A program made the translations under genes and the position numbers. The notes beneath the pieces were generated by a model that did not search any database, had not been told where the DNA came from, and saw nothing but the letters and a program-made list of their open reading frames with translations. From Thiomonas sp. FB-6 (GTDB lineage Bacteria > Pseudomonadota > Gammaproteobacteria > Burkholderiales > Burkholderiaceae_C): 64,000 nucleotides of DNA. Shown here one piece after another: positions 1-7,489 of the stretch. Within the stretch, counting starts at the first letter, position 1. Every line of letters begins with the position of its first letter. The DNA lies in contig NZ_KB898482.1 in assembly GCF_000377645.1 (NCBI RefSeq), forward strand, positions 33,926-97,925, in the 5' to 3' direction.

Positions 1-523
1 CCAGCGGGTCGACCAGCCACATCGGCCCCTGCAGCGCCTCGCCCGGGTTCAGCGGCAACCAGGCGCGCAGCTGGGAGGGGTCGGCGCGCAGGATGACCGT
101 GCCGGCGGCGGGCGCCAGCACCCCGGGATTGAGCGGGGCGCCGTCGGTGACCAGCCAGACGCGGGCCACGCGGTACTGGTCGTTGCCGGCGGCGAGGTAG
201 AACTGGCGCATGTCGAACAGCAGCTTCTGGCAGGCCGCGTCGCAGGAGGCGGGCGCCGCCACCAGCATCAGCCAGTAGCCGTTGAGGCTGCGCAGGTCGA
301 AGGCCTTGCCGTCGAGGGTGCGCAGGCTCAGGGGCGGCACCGGGCGCTGCGGCTGCACCAGTTCCCCGTAGGCGGGCCTGCCGCCGCGGTGCTGGACCAG
401 GCCGATGTACAGCGTGGCCGCCAGCGGCAGCAGCACGACGGCGGCCAGCAGCCACAGCGCCGCGCGCCTGCGCGGCACGCCCGGGCGCCCCGCCGGGGCC
501 CGACGGGCCTGCGCGGCGTTCAT
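1..523 (-). CDS. SCO/thioredoxin-like cytochrome oxidase assembly protein, 3' end cut by window edge
   Basis: This is the N-terminal 174 residues of a membrane-anchored protein; the rest lies outside the window. Residues 1-20 are basic, 21-41 form one transmembrane anchor, and a periplasmic thioredoxin-like fold follows. A CxxxC pair (C94, C98) sits where SCO-type copper chaperones keep their copper/thiol cysteines. Small proteins of this kind usually follow SURF1 in Burkholderiales oxidase clusters and are thought to help copper delivery to the oxidase. Its ATG overlaps the SURF1 stop codon (ATGA), so the two are probably translationally coupled. The conserved distal histidine of SCO proteins would lie beyond the edge, so true SCO activity cannot be judged. 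Confidence 0.75.
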   Translation of the reverse strand, partial: MNAAQARRAPAGRPGVPRRRAALWLLAAVVLLPLAATLYIGLVQHRGGRPAYGELVQPQRPVPPLSLRTLDGKAFDLRSLNGYWLMLVAAPASCDAACQKLLFDMRQFYLAAGNDQYRVARVWLVTDGAPLNPGVLAPAAGTVILRADPSQLRAWLPLNPGEALQGPMWLVDPL

Positions 524-1290
524 CGCGCACTCCCGGCGCGCCTGCGTCGCAGCGTGCGCGTGGTGAAGTAGACGAGCAGGCCCATGCAGGTCGCGCTCAT
601 CGCGAACCACTGGAAGGCGTAGCCGTAATTGGTCTGCATGCCGAGATCCGGAGCGGGCCAGTCGCGCACCAGGCCCTCGCCGTCCGTGCCCAGTTGCTGG
701 ATCACGTAGGGCAGCAGGCGGATGTGGTGATAGGCCGCGAACTGGGGAAGTTGAACATTCTGGCGCACCATGGCACCAGGAGGGTCTTTAGCGAAAGAAA
801 ACCATTGTGACGGTGCGGGTGCAATGCGCCCGCGCACCTCCACCGTGCCCTGCGGGCTGGGAATGGGCGGCACCAGCATCGGCGCGTGGGTGTCGGGCCC
901 GGCCCAGCCGCGCTCGACCATCACGTAGGTGTCGGAGCCTTCCAGGCGCAGCGGCGTGAACACCCAGAAACCGCTGACTCCGCGGTATTGGCGGTTCTGC
1001 AGGTAGACGGTCAGCGCGCCGGCCCAGTTGCCGCGCGCGCTCACCGGGCGCCACTCGGCGCTTGCGAAGTCCACCCCTTGCGGGCCCAGTTCCAGCCCCG
1101 GCATGCGTTCCCGGCTGGCGATGCTGGCGGCCAGCGCCTGCTTGTAGTGCGCGCGATGCAATTGCCACACGCCCAGGCGCGCGAGCAGCGCGATCAGAGC
1201 CAGCGAGGCGATCACGGTCAAGATTTCCCGCGCTCGCAGGCCAGGCGCCGCGCCTGGCGCCGCCGCTGGTGGGACAATCGGCTTCGGCAT
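520..1290 (-). CDS. SURF1 family cytochrome oxidase biogenesis protein
   Basis: The 256-residue protein has the SURF1 layout: an N-terminal transmembrane helix (about residues 20-38, followed by the G-V-W-Q-L-H-R signature), a large periplasmic domain, and a second transmembrane helix near the C-terminus preceded by an N-Y-x-Y-x-F-Q-W-F motif. SURF1 proteins act in haem a insertion into oxidase subunit I at the inner membrane. The ATG at 1290 was chosen because homology to the family begins there; the frame is open upstream but antisense to the DUF2909 gene. It diverges from DUF2909 with only 30 bp between starts and is coupled to the SCO-like gene. Confidence 0.92.
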   Translation of the reverse strand: MPKPIVPPAAAPGAAPGLRAREILTVIASLALIALLARLGVWQLHRAHYKQALAASIASRERMPGLELGPQGVDFASAEWRPVSARGNWAGALTVYLQNRQYRGVSGFWVFTPLRLEGSDTYVMVERGWAGPDTHAPMLVPPIPSPQGTVEVRGRIAPAPSQWFSFAKDPPGAMVRQNVQLPQFAAYHHIRLLPYVIQQLGTDGEGLVRDWPAPDLGMQTNYGYAFQWFAMSATCMGLLVYFTTRTLRRRRAGSAR

Positions 1291-1320
1291 CACCCTGTTC
1301 ACCCAAGCCGGAGCCAAGCC

Positions 1321-1533
1321 TTGCGCATCGTCGTACTCATCGCCTTCGTGCTCATCCTCGGCAGCCTGTTCTCCGGGCTGTACTTCGTGATGAAGGACAA
1401 GGGCAAGTCCAATCGTGCGGTCAACGCCCTGACCTTCCGGATCGGCTTCTCGATCCTGTTGTTCCTGTTCATCCTGCTGAGCTACAGGATGGGGTGGATC
1501 CACCCCAGCGGCATGCCGCTGACTTCGCGCTGA
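1321..1533 (+). CDS. DUF2909 twin transmembrane protein
   Basis: This 70-residue protein has two hydrophobic helices (about residues 2-22 and 38-58) joined by a short basic loop with K-D-K-G-K. Twin-transmembrane DUF2909 proteins sit at this position, on the opposite strand, in many Burkholderiales oxidase clusters; no activity is known. The likely start is a TTG at 1321, preceded by GGAG at 1310-1313 with 7 nt spacing. There is no ATG in a sensible place. It converges on coxC with an 81-bp GC-rich gap that lacks an obvious T-tract terminator. Confidence 0.8.
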   Translation: MRIVVLIAFVLILGSLFSGLYFVMKDKGKSNRAVNALTFRIGFSILLFLFILLSYRMGWIHPSGMPLTSR

Positions 1534-1614
1534 GCCCGCGCGGCGCTCACGCGACGGCCGGGAGGCCGCCGCTCGCGGGGCGGCGCCGCACACGCGGCGC
1601 GGCGCCGCGGTGCA

Positions 1615-2472
1615 TCACAGCCAGTACACCAGCACGTACAGCAGCAGCCACACCACGTCGACGAAGTGCCAGTACCAAGCGGCGCCTTCGAAGGCGAAGT
1701 GGTGATCGGCCTTGAAATCGCCGCGGATCATGCGGTACAGCACGACCGACAGCATGGTCGCGCCCAGGAACACGTGGAAACCGTGGAACCCGGTGAGCAT
1801 GAAAAAGGTCGCGCCGTAGATGCCCGAGCTCAGCTTCAGGCCCATCTCGGTGTACGCGTGGTGGTACTCGAAGCCCTGCAAGAACAGGAACAGCACGCCC
1901 AGCGCGATGGTCAGCGCCAGCCAGAAGATGGCCTTGCCGCGGTGATCGGCGCGGACTGCGTGGTGGGAGATGGTCAGGGTCAGGCCGGAGCTCAGCAGCA
2001 GCGCGGTGTTGATGGTGGGGATGGGCCACGGGTCCATCGCCTGCACCGCCGGGATCAGCCCACCGGGGCCGACGCTGGGCCAGGCCGCCTGGAAGTGCGG
2101 CCACAGCACCTGGTTGTGCAGCGCGGCCAGGTCGGGCAGCGCCCACACCCGCGCGTAGTACAGCGCGCCGAAGAAGGAGGCGAAGAACATCACCTCCGAG
2201 AAAATGAACCAGCTCATGCTCCAGCGGAAGGACGAATCCACCGCCTGGTTGTGCATGCCGCCTTCGCTTTCGGCGATGGCGCGGCCGAACCACTTGTACA
2301 GCGTGGTCAGAAAGCCCAGCAGGCCCACGAGCAGCAGCCACTGCGCATGCGGCACGTCGTTGAACCACAGGCCGGCGCCGAAGGCCATCGCCACCAGGCA
2401 GGTGGCCGCCATCACCGGGAAGGGTGATGGACTCGGAATGAAATAACCCGAGGGTTGGCTGGATGACGACAT
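1615..2472 (-). CDS. ctaE: Cytochrome c oxidase subunit III
   Basis: The 285-residue protein has the seven-helix subunit III pattern. Diagnostic segments are W-S-M-S-W-F-I-F-S-E-V-M-F-F (with the conserved helix III Glu), H-H-A-V near residue 165, F-E-Y near 205, and the terminal W-H-F-V-D-x-V-W-L motif. Subunit III binds lipids next to subunit I and is part of the proton-pumping haem-copper oxidase in the inner membrane. The start has a good GAGGAA ribosome-binding site just upstream. It follows DUF2970 by 16 bp on the same strand. Subunit I is not encoded in this cluster. Confidence 0.96.
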   Translation of the reverse strand: MSSSSQPSGYFIPSPSPFPVMAATCLVAMAFGAGLWFNDVPHAQWLLLVGLLGFLTTLYKWFGRAIAESEGGMHNQAVDSSFRWSMSWFIFSEVMFFASFFGALYYARVWALPDLAALHNQVLWPHFQAAWPSVGPGGLIPAVQAMDPWPIPTINTALLLSSGLTLTISHHAVRADHRGKAIFWLALTIALGVLFLFLQGFEYHHAYTEMGLKLSSGIYGATFFMLTGFHGFHVFLGATMLSVVLYRMIRGDFKADHHFAFEGAAWYWHFVDVVWLLLYVLVYWL

Positions 2473-2488
2473 ATTGTCTTCCTCGACG

Positions 2489-2683
2489 TTAGGAGTGAGG
2501 GTTGGAAATGACCCAGTGCACGATGGTCATCAGCAGGCCGACGAACAATGCGGCAGCGATCAAGCCTGCGATGACGATATGGACGATGTTCAGGTTCGCG
2601 AAATCGCGCTCCCGGTCCGCCGACTTGCGCACACCCAGGAAGGCCCAGAAGATGGCGCGGAAAGCGCTGAGAAAGGAGCCCAT
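2489..2683 (-). CDS. DUF2970 single-helix membrane protein
   Basis: This 64-residue protein opens with a short amphipathic segment containing A-F-W-A-F-L-G-V-R-K, then one transmembrane helix (about residues 34-56). DUF2970 proteins are encoded between cox11 and coxC in Burkholderiales; their role is unknown but is presumed to be oxidase assembly. Here the gene lies 40 bp after the small assembly protein, and cox11, which is expected between them, is absent. No clear Shine-Dalgarno precedes the ATG. Confidence 0.85.
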   Translation of the reverse strand: MGSFLSAFRAIFWAFLGVRKSADRERDFANLNIVHIVIAGLIAAALFVGLLMTIVHWVISNPHS

Positions 2684-2723
2684 GGTGCGCGAGGGATTCA
2701 GCCTTGTCCGTGCCGGCGCCGCG

Positions 2724-2837
2724 TCACAGCAGGGTCCAGCGCAGGATGAACCCGACGAGCAGCACGACGGCGATGCTCAGCGTGATCAGAGCCAGGCGCA
2801 GGTTGCTGCGACGCTTGTCGGCGGGAAGTCGGGACAT
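2724..2837 (-). CDS. Cytochrome oxidase small assembly protein (37 aa)
   Basis: The ORF starts at ATG 2837 and encodes 37 residues: a basic N-terminus with K-R-R-S-N-L-R, then one transmembrane helix and a terminal R-W-T-L-L. This matches the tiny 'cytochrome oxidase small assembly protein' that normally lies between coxA and cox11 in Burkholderiales. Here it lies only 39 bp downstream of coxB and 40 bp upstream of DUF2970, so it marks the place from which coxA and cox11 are missing. No Shine-Dalgarno is visible upstream, which fits a gene that lost its natural upstream neighbour or that relies on coupling. Confidence 0.75.
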   Translation of the reverse strand: MSRLPADKRRSNLRLALITLSIAVVLLVGFILRWTLL

Positions 2838-2876
2838 GATGGTCGGGGATCGGGAGAGGCGCCGGAGCCGTGGCGA

Positions 2877-3725
2877 TCAGCTGACCGCGCCGGAGGGCGG
2901 GAAGGAGCCGCCGTCCTTCTTCAACTCGGCCTGCGTGGACTGCACCCAGGCCTGGTATTGATCCAGCGGGAGCACCTTGACCACGATGGGCATGAAAGCG
3001 TGGCCCTTGCCGCAGATCTGCGCGCACTGGCCGTAGTAGGTCCCGGGCTTCTCCGCCTTGAACCAGGTCTCGCGCGTGGCGCCGGGGATGGCGTCCATCT
3101 GCACGCCGAAGGCCGGCACGTACCAGCCGTGCAGCACGTCGGCCGAGGTGGTCAGGATGCGCACCTTCTCGTTCACCGGCACCACCAGCGGATGGTCCAC
3201 CTGCAGCAGGTAGTTGTCGGGCTTGGCTTCCTTGCCGTAGACCTCGGCCATCGGCGTGGTCAGCGTGGAGTAGAAGGAAATGCCCTTGCCCGGGCCGTCG
3301 AGGTAGTCGTAGCTCCACTTCCACTGGTAGCCGGTGACCTTGACGGTCATGAAGGAGTGTCCGACGTCCTCCTGCGCGAGCACCACCTTGGTGGCCGGGA
3401 TCACCATCGCGATCACGATGATCAGCGGAATGACCGTCCAGATCACCTCGACGGTGGTGCTCTCGTGGAACTTGGCAGGCACCGCGCCCTTGGACTTGCG
3501 GTGCTTGAACACCGAATAGAACATGACGCCGAACACCAGCACGCCGATGGCCAGGCAGATCAGCATGACCATGTAGTTCAGCCAGCGCTGGTCGAAGGCG
3601 ATGCTGGTGACGGGCTGCTGGAAGTCGATCCCGTTGACCTGCGGCCCCCCGGGCAGGCTCTTCGCGGCGAACGCCGTGGAGACGAACAAGGCCGAAGCCA
3701 GGGTCGCATAGTGCTTCAGTTTCAT
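2877..3725 (-). CDS. ctaC: Cytochrome c oxidase subunit II
   Basis: The 282-residue protein has a signal peptide (residues 1-20), two transmembrane helices and a C-terminal cupredoxin domain. The dinuclear CuA site is intact as C-x3-C-x3-H-x2-M (read as C-A-Q-I-C-G-K-G-H-A-F-M). The usual Glu between the cysteines, which ligates through its backbone, is Gln. The protein accepts electrons from cytochrome c and passes them to subunit I. The ATG at 3725 is preferred over an upstream GTG at 3755 because it begins the signal peptide and has AAGGTG upstream. It follows DUF2244 on the same strand. Confidence 0.95.
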   Translation of the reverse strand: MKLKHYATLASALFVSTAFAAKSLPGGPQVNGIDFQQPVTSIAFDQRWLNYMVMLICLAIGVLVFGVMFYSVFKHRKSKGAVPAKFHESTTVEVIWTVIPLIIVIAMVIPATKVVLAQEDVGHSFMTVKVTGYQWKWSYDYLDGPGKGISFYSTLTTPMAEVYGKEAKPDNYLLQVDHPLVVPVNEKVRILTTSADVLHGWYVPAFGVQMDAIPGATRETWFKAEKPGTYYGQCAQICGKGHAFMPIVVKVLPLDQYQAWVQSTQAELKKDGGSFPPSGAVS

Positions 3726-3755
3726 CTTCGATGTCACCTTATGGAAAGATTTCAC

Positions 3756-4241
3756 TCAGGCCGCAATCAACGCGCGCCGCAGTTCGCGCGCCAGCTTCTC
3801 GCGGCGCTCGGCCCGCGTGTAGCGTCCGGCGAAGGCCTGCGCCTGCCCCGCCTTGAACACGATCAGGCCGTTGTCGTGCAGCAGGATGCGGGTCTGGCGG
3901 GTCGGCAGCTCGAGGCGCTCCACGCGCCCGGCGCATTCCCATTCCACGACCACGCGCTCCGGCCCGAATTCCACGCGTTCCCGGTCGGCCGCGTGGCGGG
4001 CATAGGCCAGCAGCGCGCCGGCCATGGCCAGCAATTCCAGCAGGGTGAACGGCGTCACCAGCTTGGCTCCGCTCACCCAGCACATGCCCGCCACCAGCAG
4101 GGAAAGCAGGCTCAGCGACACGAAGAACCCCAGCAGCTGGCGCGGACTGATCGAGCAGTTGCGGCGGGACACCCAGACCTGCGCACGACCGGAATCCTCC
4201 GGCGCACGGAAATCGAAGGTATCCATCCACTGCGCAGACAT
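3756..4241 (-). CDS. DUF2244 membrane protein
   Basis: The 161-residue protein carries two transmembrane helices (about residues 35-52 and 62-80) and a basic C-terminal soluble part rich in Arg and Glu. DUF2244 proteins are the usual first gene of Burkholderiales cox clusters, directly before coxB; their function is unknown. The ATG at 4241 was selected because the conserved sequence begins there. It is probably transcribed with coxB from the promoter near 4340. Confidence 0.8.
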   Translation of the reverse strand: MSAQWMDTFDFRAPEDSGRAQVWVSRRNCSISPRQLLGFFVSLSLLSLLVAGMCWVSGAKLVTPFTLLELLAMAGALLAYARHAADRERVEFGPERVVVEWECAGRVERLELPTRQTRILLHDNGLIVFKAGQAQAFAGRYTRAERREKLARELRRALIAA

Positions 4242-4335
4242 GTCGGGTGTCCTGTCTCCAGGGCCGCACGCGCCGTGGCGTGCCGCCGGTTCACGAATTC
4301 TGGGGCCGCAGGTGTTCCCGGGCCTGAACCGCCAC

Positions 4336-4364
4336 ATTATAGGGATGCCCCCGGGGCGCGACGA
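4336..4364 (-). promoter_or_regulatory. Candidate sigma-70 promoter for the DUF2244-cox genes
   Basis: A perfect TATAAT -10 element lies on the minus strand at 4341-4336. The hexamer 17 bp upstream (TCGTCG) is a poor -35. The start of transcription would be near 4330, about 90 nt before the DUF2244 ATG. The hexamer stands out in a GC-rich intergenic region. Confidence 0.45.
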
Positions 4365-4465
4365 TGCGCGGCGCCCCATCGGCGGGCATTTTGCGTCGGG
4401 TCAACATGCCCGGACACGAATGCTGCTCCAGCGCGCATCCTGGACGCCCGGCCGGCCCCGCGGGC

Positions 4466-5377
4466 TCAGCCCGGGGAGCGGGAACGGCCGCGCCCGCCGA
4501 TCTGCTCCAGCCCGATGCTGGCCACCCCGGCCTCGGCGCGGCTGGTGGCGGGCTTGAAGGCGTGGCCGTAGACCAGCTCGAAACTCAGCTCCACCTGGCC
4601 GTGCCCGCTGGCCGCGGCGCGTGCGCGCAACAGTTCGAGCAGCCGGCGCCAGTGGCGCGGCGTGCGCAGGCCCGGCCGCGCGGCGGCGTGGGGCGCGCGG
4701 CCGAGCTGCGCCAGTTCGCGCAGCGCGGCGTCGGCGTCGGCCCAACGCAGGCGCAGCACTTCCATGTCCATGACCGGCGAGGCGAAGCCCTGCTCCACCA
4801 GCAGGTCGCCCAGGTCGTGCATGTCCGGCCACGGCGGCGCCCCGGCGCCGAGCGCGGCCACCTCGGCGTCGCGCAGTTCGCGCAAGGTGTCGGGGCCGAA
4901 GGTGGTGAACATCAGCACGCCGTCCGGGCGCAAGGCCCGGTTCCAGGCCGCGAACAGCGCGGCCGGATCGGCAGCCCAGCCCAGCGCCAGGTTCGACCAC
5001 AGCAGCTGCGCCGACCCCTGTGCCACGGGGGGCGCCTGCAGGTCGCCCTGCTGCACCTCGGTGGGCCCGCCGCCGCGCAGGCGCCGCAGCCAGCCGCCGC
5101 CGTGCCGGCGGCGCGCCTGCTCGGCCAGCCGCGGCGAGGGTTCCACGCCGAGCAGCCGGGCCTGCGGGTACTGCGCGCGCAGCAGGGCCAGGCCGTCGCC
5201 CCAGCCGCAGCCCAGGTCCAGCGCCAGCTCGGGGCGCAGGCGCAGCAGCGGCAGGCGCTCGGCCATGCGCCGCGCCGCCTCGCTCCACAGGAAGGGCACG
5301 CCACGGCCGGCCAGGCGGTCGCGCGCGAAACGCACGCCGGCACTGGCGCTGACGGGAGGCGGCGGCATCGGGGGCAT
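4466..5377 (-). CDS. BioC-like SAM-dependent methyltransferase
   Basis: The 303-residue class I methyltransferase has motif I A-L-D-L-G-C-G-W-G-D-G (about residues 52-62) and a later T-T-F-G-P-D-T-L-R-E-L segment typical of malonyl-ACP O-methyltransferases (BioC), which disguise malonyl-ACP for pimelate synthesis in biotin formation. In many betaproteobacteria a BioC-like gene lies divergent to comF, as here. No other bio gene is in the window, so the biotin role is inferred from family resemblance. An alternative ATG lies three codons downstream. Confidence 0.7.
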   Translation of the reverse strand: MPPMPPPPVSASAGVRFARDRLAGRGVPFLWSEAARRMAERLPLLRLRPELALDLGCGWGDGLALLRAQYPQARLLGVEPSPRLAEQARRRHGGGWLRRLRGGGPTEVQQGDLQAPPVAQGSAQLLWSNLALGWAADPAALFAAWNRALRPDGVLMFTTFGPDTLRELRDAEVAALGAGAPPWPDMHDLGDLLVEQGFASPVMDMEVLRLRWADADAALRELAQLGRAPHAAARPGLRTPRHWRRLLELLRARAAASGHGQVELSFELVYGHAFKPATSRAEAGVASIGLEQIGGRGRSRSPG

Positions 5378-5489
5378 GGCGCTAGGCGGTCGCGGCGGCG
5401 TGGATTCGCCGCGTGGAAGTCCCGCGGCGCACGCAAGGACTTGCGGCGCGCGCCGGGCACGGCGGGGCGAAGCCGAGCACTATAGCGTG

Positions 5490-6236
5490 ATGTACGCGCA
5501 GCCGCCGACGCCCCCGCGAAACCCCTTGGGCGGGCTGCTGCGGGCGCTGCTGCCCGAGGGCCGCTGCCGCCTGTGCGGGCTGCCCAGCCGCGCGCCCCTT
5601 TGCAGCGCCTGCCAGTGCGAGCGCCCGGCTCGCTGGCGCTGCCCGCGTTGCGCGCTGGCGCTGCACGGCCCGGTCGCCGCCTGCGGCGCCTGCGCGCTGC
5701 GCCTGCCCTGCTTCGCCGGCACGCTGGCGTGGAGCGACTACGCGGCGCCCTGGGACCGCCTGGTCGCGCAGTGCAAGTTCGGCGACGATGCGGCGCTGGC
5801 GCGATGGCTGGGCAGGCTGCTGGGCCAATGCCTGCGCGCCGAGCGCCCGGGCTGGGGGCCGGCGCGCTGCGTGCTGCCGGTTCCACTCGGCCCCGCGCGC
5901 CTGCGGCAGCGAGGCTACAACCAGGCCTGGGAGCTGGCGCGCGGCCTGGCCGCGGAACTGGGCTGGCCCTGCGACTGCCGGCTGCTGCAGCGCCGGCGCG
6001 AGGGCCCGGCGCAAAGCGCGCTGGCGGGGCAGCGGCGCGCGGCCAACGTGCGCGGCGCCTTCGCCGCTGCGCCGCTGCCGCGCGGCGCGCGAGTGCTGCT
6101 GGTGGACGACGTGATGACCAGCGGCAACACCGCCGAGCATGCGGCCCGCGCGCTGCTGCGCGCCGGCGCCGGGGACGTGCGCGTGGCGGTGCTGCTGCGC
6201 ACCCCTGCACCCGGGCCGGGGGGCCCCGGCTGCTAG
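5490..6236 (+). CDS. ComF family protein (phosphoribosyltransferase-like)
   Basis: The 248-residue protein has an N-terminal zinc-ribbon-like region (C26, C29, C38, C41 and further cysteines at C51, C54, C65 and C68) and a C-terminal type I phosphoribosyltransferase domain. The PRPP motif V-L-L-V-D-D-V-M-T-S-G-N-T is at 202-214 and the R-G-Y-N-Q segment near 142. ComF proteins take part in DNA uptake and recombination in naturally competent bacteria; the biochemical role is not settled. The ATG at 5490 is in frame with homology. TrmL follows 14 bp later, so the two are probably cotranscribed. Confidence 0.85.
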   Translation: MYAQPPTPPRNPLGGLLRALLPEGRCRLCGLPSRAPLCSACQCERPARWRCPRCALALHGPVAACGACALRLPCFAGTLAWSDYAAPWDRLVAQCKFGDDAALARWLGRLLGQCLRAERPGWGPARCVLPVPLGPARLRQRGYNQAWELARGLAAELGWPCDCRLLQRRREGPAQSALAGQRRAANVRGAFAAAPLPRGARVLLVDDVMTSGNTAEHAARALLRAGAGDVRVAVLLRTPAPGPGGPGC

Positions 6237-6250
6237 GCTAGCCGCCCATC

Positions 6251-6721
6251 ATGTTCCACATCGTGCTCGTGCATCCGGAGATTCCCCCGAATACCGGCAA
6301 TGTCATCCGGCTGGCCGCCAACACCGGCTGTTCGCTGCACCTGGTGCGCCCGCTGGGCTTCGAGCTCGACGACGCGCGCATGCGCCGCGCCGGGCTGGAC
6401 TACCACGAGTGGACCCGCCTGCAGGTGCACGAGGACTGGCCGGCCCTGCGCGCGCGGGCGCTGGCCGAGGGCGGCGCGATGTGGGCCTTCACCACCCGCG
6501 GCGCGCAGCCCCTGCAGCACGCCCGCCTGGCGCGCGGCGACTGGCTGGTGTTCGGCGCCGAGACCCGCGGCCTGCCCGAGCCGGTGCTGGGCGATTTCGA
6601 GCCGGCGCGGCGGGTGCGCCTGCCCATGCGCGCGGGCCAGCGCAGCCTGAACCTGTCCAACGCGGTGGCGGTGTCCGTGTTCGAGGCCTGGCGCCAGAAC
6701 GGCTGGGAAGGCGCGGTCTGA
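6251..6721 (+). CDS. trmL: tRNA (cytidine(34)-2'-O)-methyltransferase TrmL
   Basis: The 156-residue minimal SPOUT methyltransferase matches TrmL in length. It begins M-F-H-I-V-L-V-H-P-E-I-P-P-N-T-G-N, which carries the tRNA/SAM-binding N-T-G-N motif, and later has F-G-A-E-T-R-G-L-P and the trefoil-knot segment R-S-L-N-L-S-N-A-V. It methylates the wobble ribose of certain leucine tRNAs. Its TGA abuts the TCA of the convergent downstream gene, forming TGATCA at 6719-6724. Confidence 0.95.
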   Translation: MFHIVLVHPEIPPNTGNVIRLAANTGCSLHLVRPLGFELDDARMRRAGLDYHEWTRLQVHEDWPALRARALAEGGAMWAFTTRGAQPLQHARLARGDWLVFGAETRGLPEPVLGDFEPARRVRLPMRAGQRSLNLSNAVAVSVFEAWRQNGWEGAV

Positions 6722-7486
6722 TCAGAGCTTGGAGAAATCCGGCTTGCGCTTGGCCAGGAAGGCGCTGAAGGCCTCCTTGGCCGCCGGGCCCTGCAGCATG
6801 CGCGCGAAATGCCAGGCCTCGTCGGCCATGGCCGCGTGCACCAGCTCGCGCTGGCCCTTGCGCAGCAACTGCTTGGTCAGCGCCAGCGAGGCCGAGGGCT
6901 TGGCCGCCAGCTTGCGCGCCTGGGCCTGCGCGTAGTCGCGCAGTCCCTCCGGCGGCAGCACGCGGTTGATCAGGCCCACCGCGAGCGCGTCGTCGGCCCC
7001 GAAGGGCTCGCCGAACATCAGCATCTCGGCGGCCGCGGCGGGCCCCACGCGCAGCGGCAGCAACAGGCTGGAGGCGGCCTCCGGCGACAGGCCGAGGTTC
7101 ACGAAGGGCAGCGAGAACAGCGCGTTGTCGCCGGCGTAGACGAGGTCGCAGTGCAGCAGCAGCGTGGTGCCGATGCCCACCGCGGGCCCGCCCACCGCCG
7201 CGATCACCGGCTTGGGGAAATCCGCCAGCGAACGCAGGAAGTCGAACACCGGGGTGTCCAGGCCTCCCGGCGGGCGCTGCAGGAACTCGGTGACGTCGTT
7301 GCCCGAGGTGAACAGGTCCTGCTGGCCCTGCAGCACCACCACGCGCACCGCCTCGTCGGCCTGCGCCGACTGCAGTTCGCGGTGCAGCAGCGCGTACATC
7401 TCCTGGGTGATGGCGTTTTTCTTCTCGACCCGGTTGAAGGTCAGCGTCAGCACCCCGGATTCGCGCAAGGCGAGGATCGGCTCCAT
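6722..7486 (-). CDS. Enoyl-CoA hydratase/isomerase family protein, isomerase-like active site
   Basis: The 254-residue crotonase-fold protein is the last gene of the beta-oxidation operon, 3 bp after the thiolase. The oxyanion-hole region (S-G-N-D-V-T at 61-66 and G-G-P-A-V-G-I-G) is present. The two glutamates of true hydratases (rat E144 and E164) are replaced by Thr and Phe. The single Glu that remains, E136 in L-G-L-S-P-E-A-A-S-S, matches the catalytic Glu of delta3,delta2-enoyl-CoA isomerases. I therefore infer an isomerase used for unsaturated fatty acids rather than a hydratase. The operon already carries a hydratase domain in the bifunctional protein. Confidence 0.85.
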   Translation of the reverse strand: MEPILALRESGVLTLTFNRVEKKNAITQEMYALLHRELQSAQADEAVRVVVLQGQQDLFTSGNDVTEFLQRPPGGLDTPVFDFLRSLADFPKPVIAAVGGPAVGIGTTLLLHCDLVYAGDNALFSLPFVNLGLSPEAASSLLLPLRVGPAAAAEMLMFGEPFGADDALAVGLINRVLPPEGLRDYAQAQARKLAAKPSASLALTKQLLRKGQRELVHAAMADEAWHFARMLQGPAAKEAFSAFLAKRKPDFSKL

Positions 7487-7489
7487 GGC

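Noticed and set aside
2502..4571. Long open frame on the plus strand across the oxidase cluster
   Set aside because: It is antisense to coxB, DUF2244 and DUF2970, is rich in His/Gln/Arg typical of reversed high-GC coding DNA, and shows no domain.
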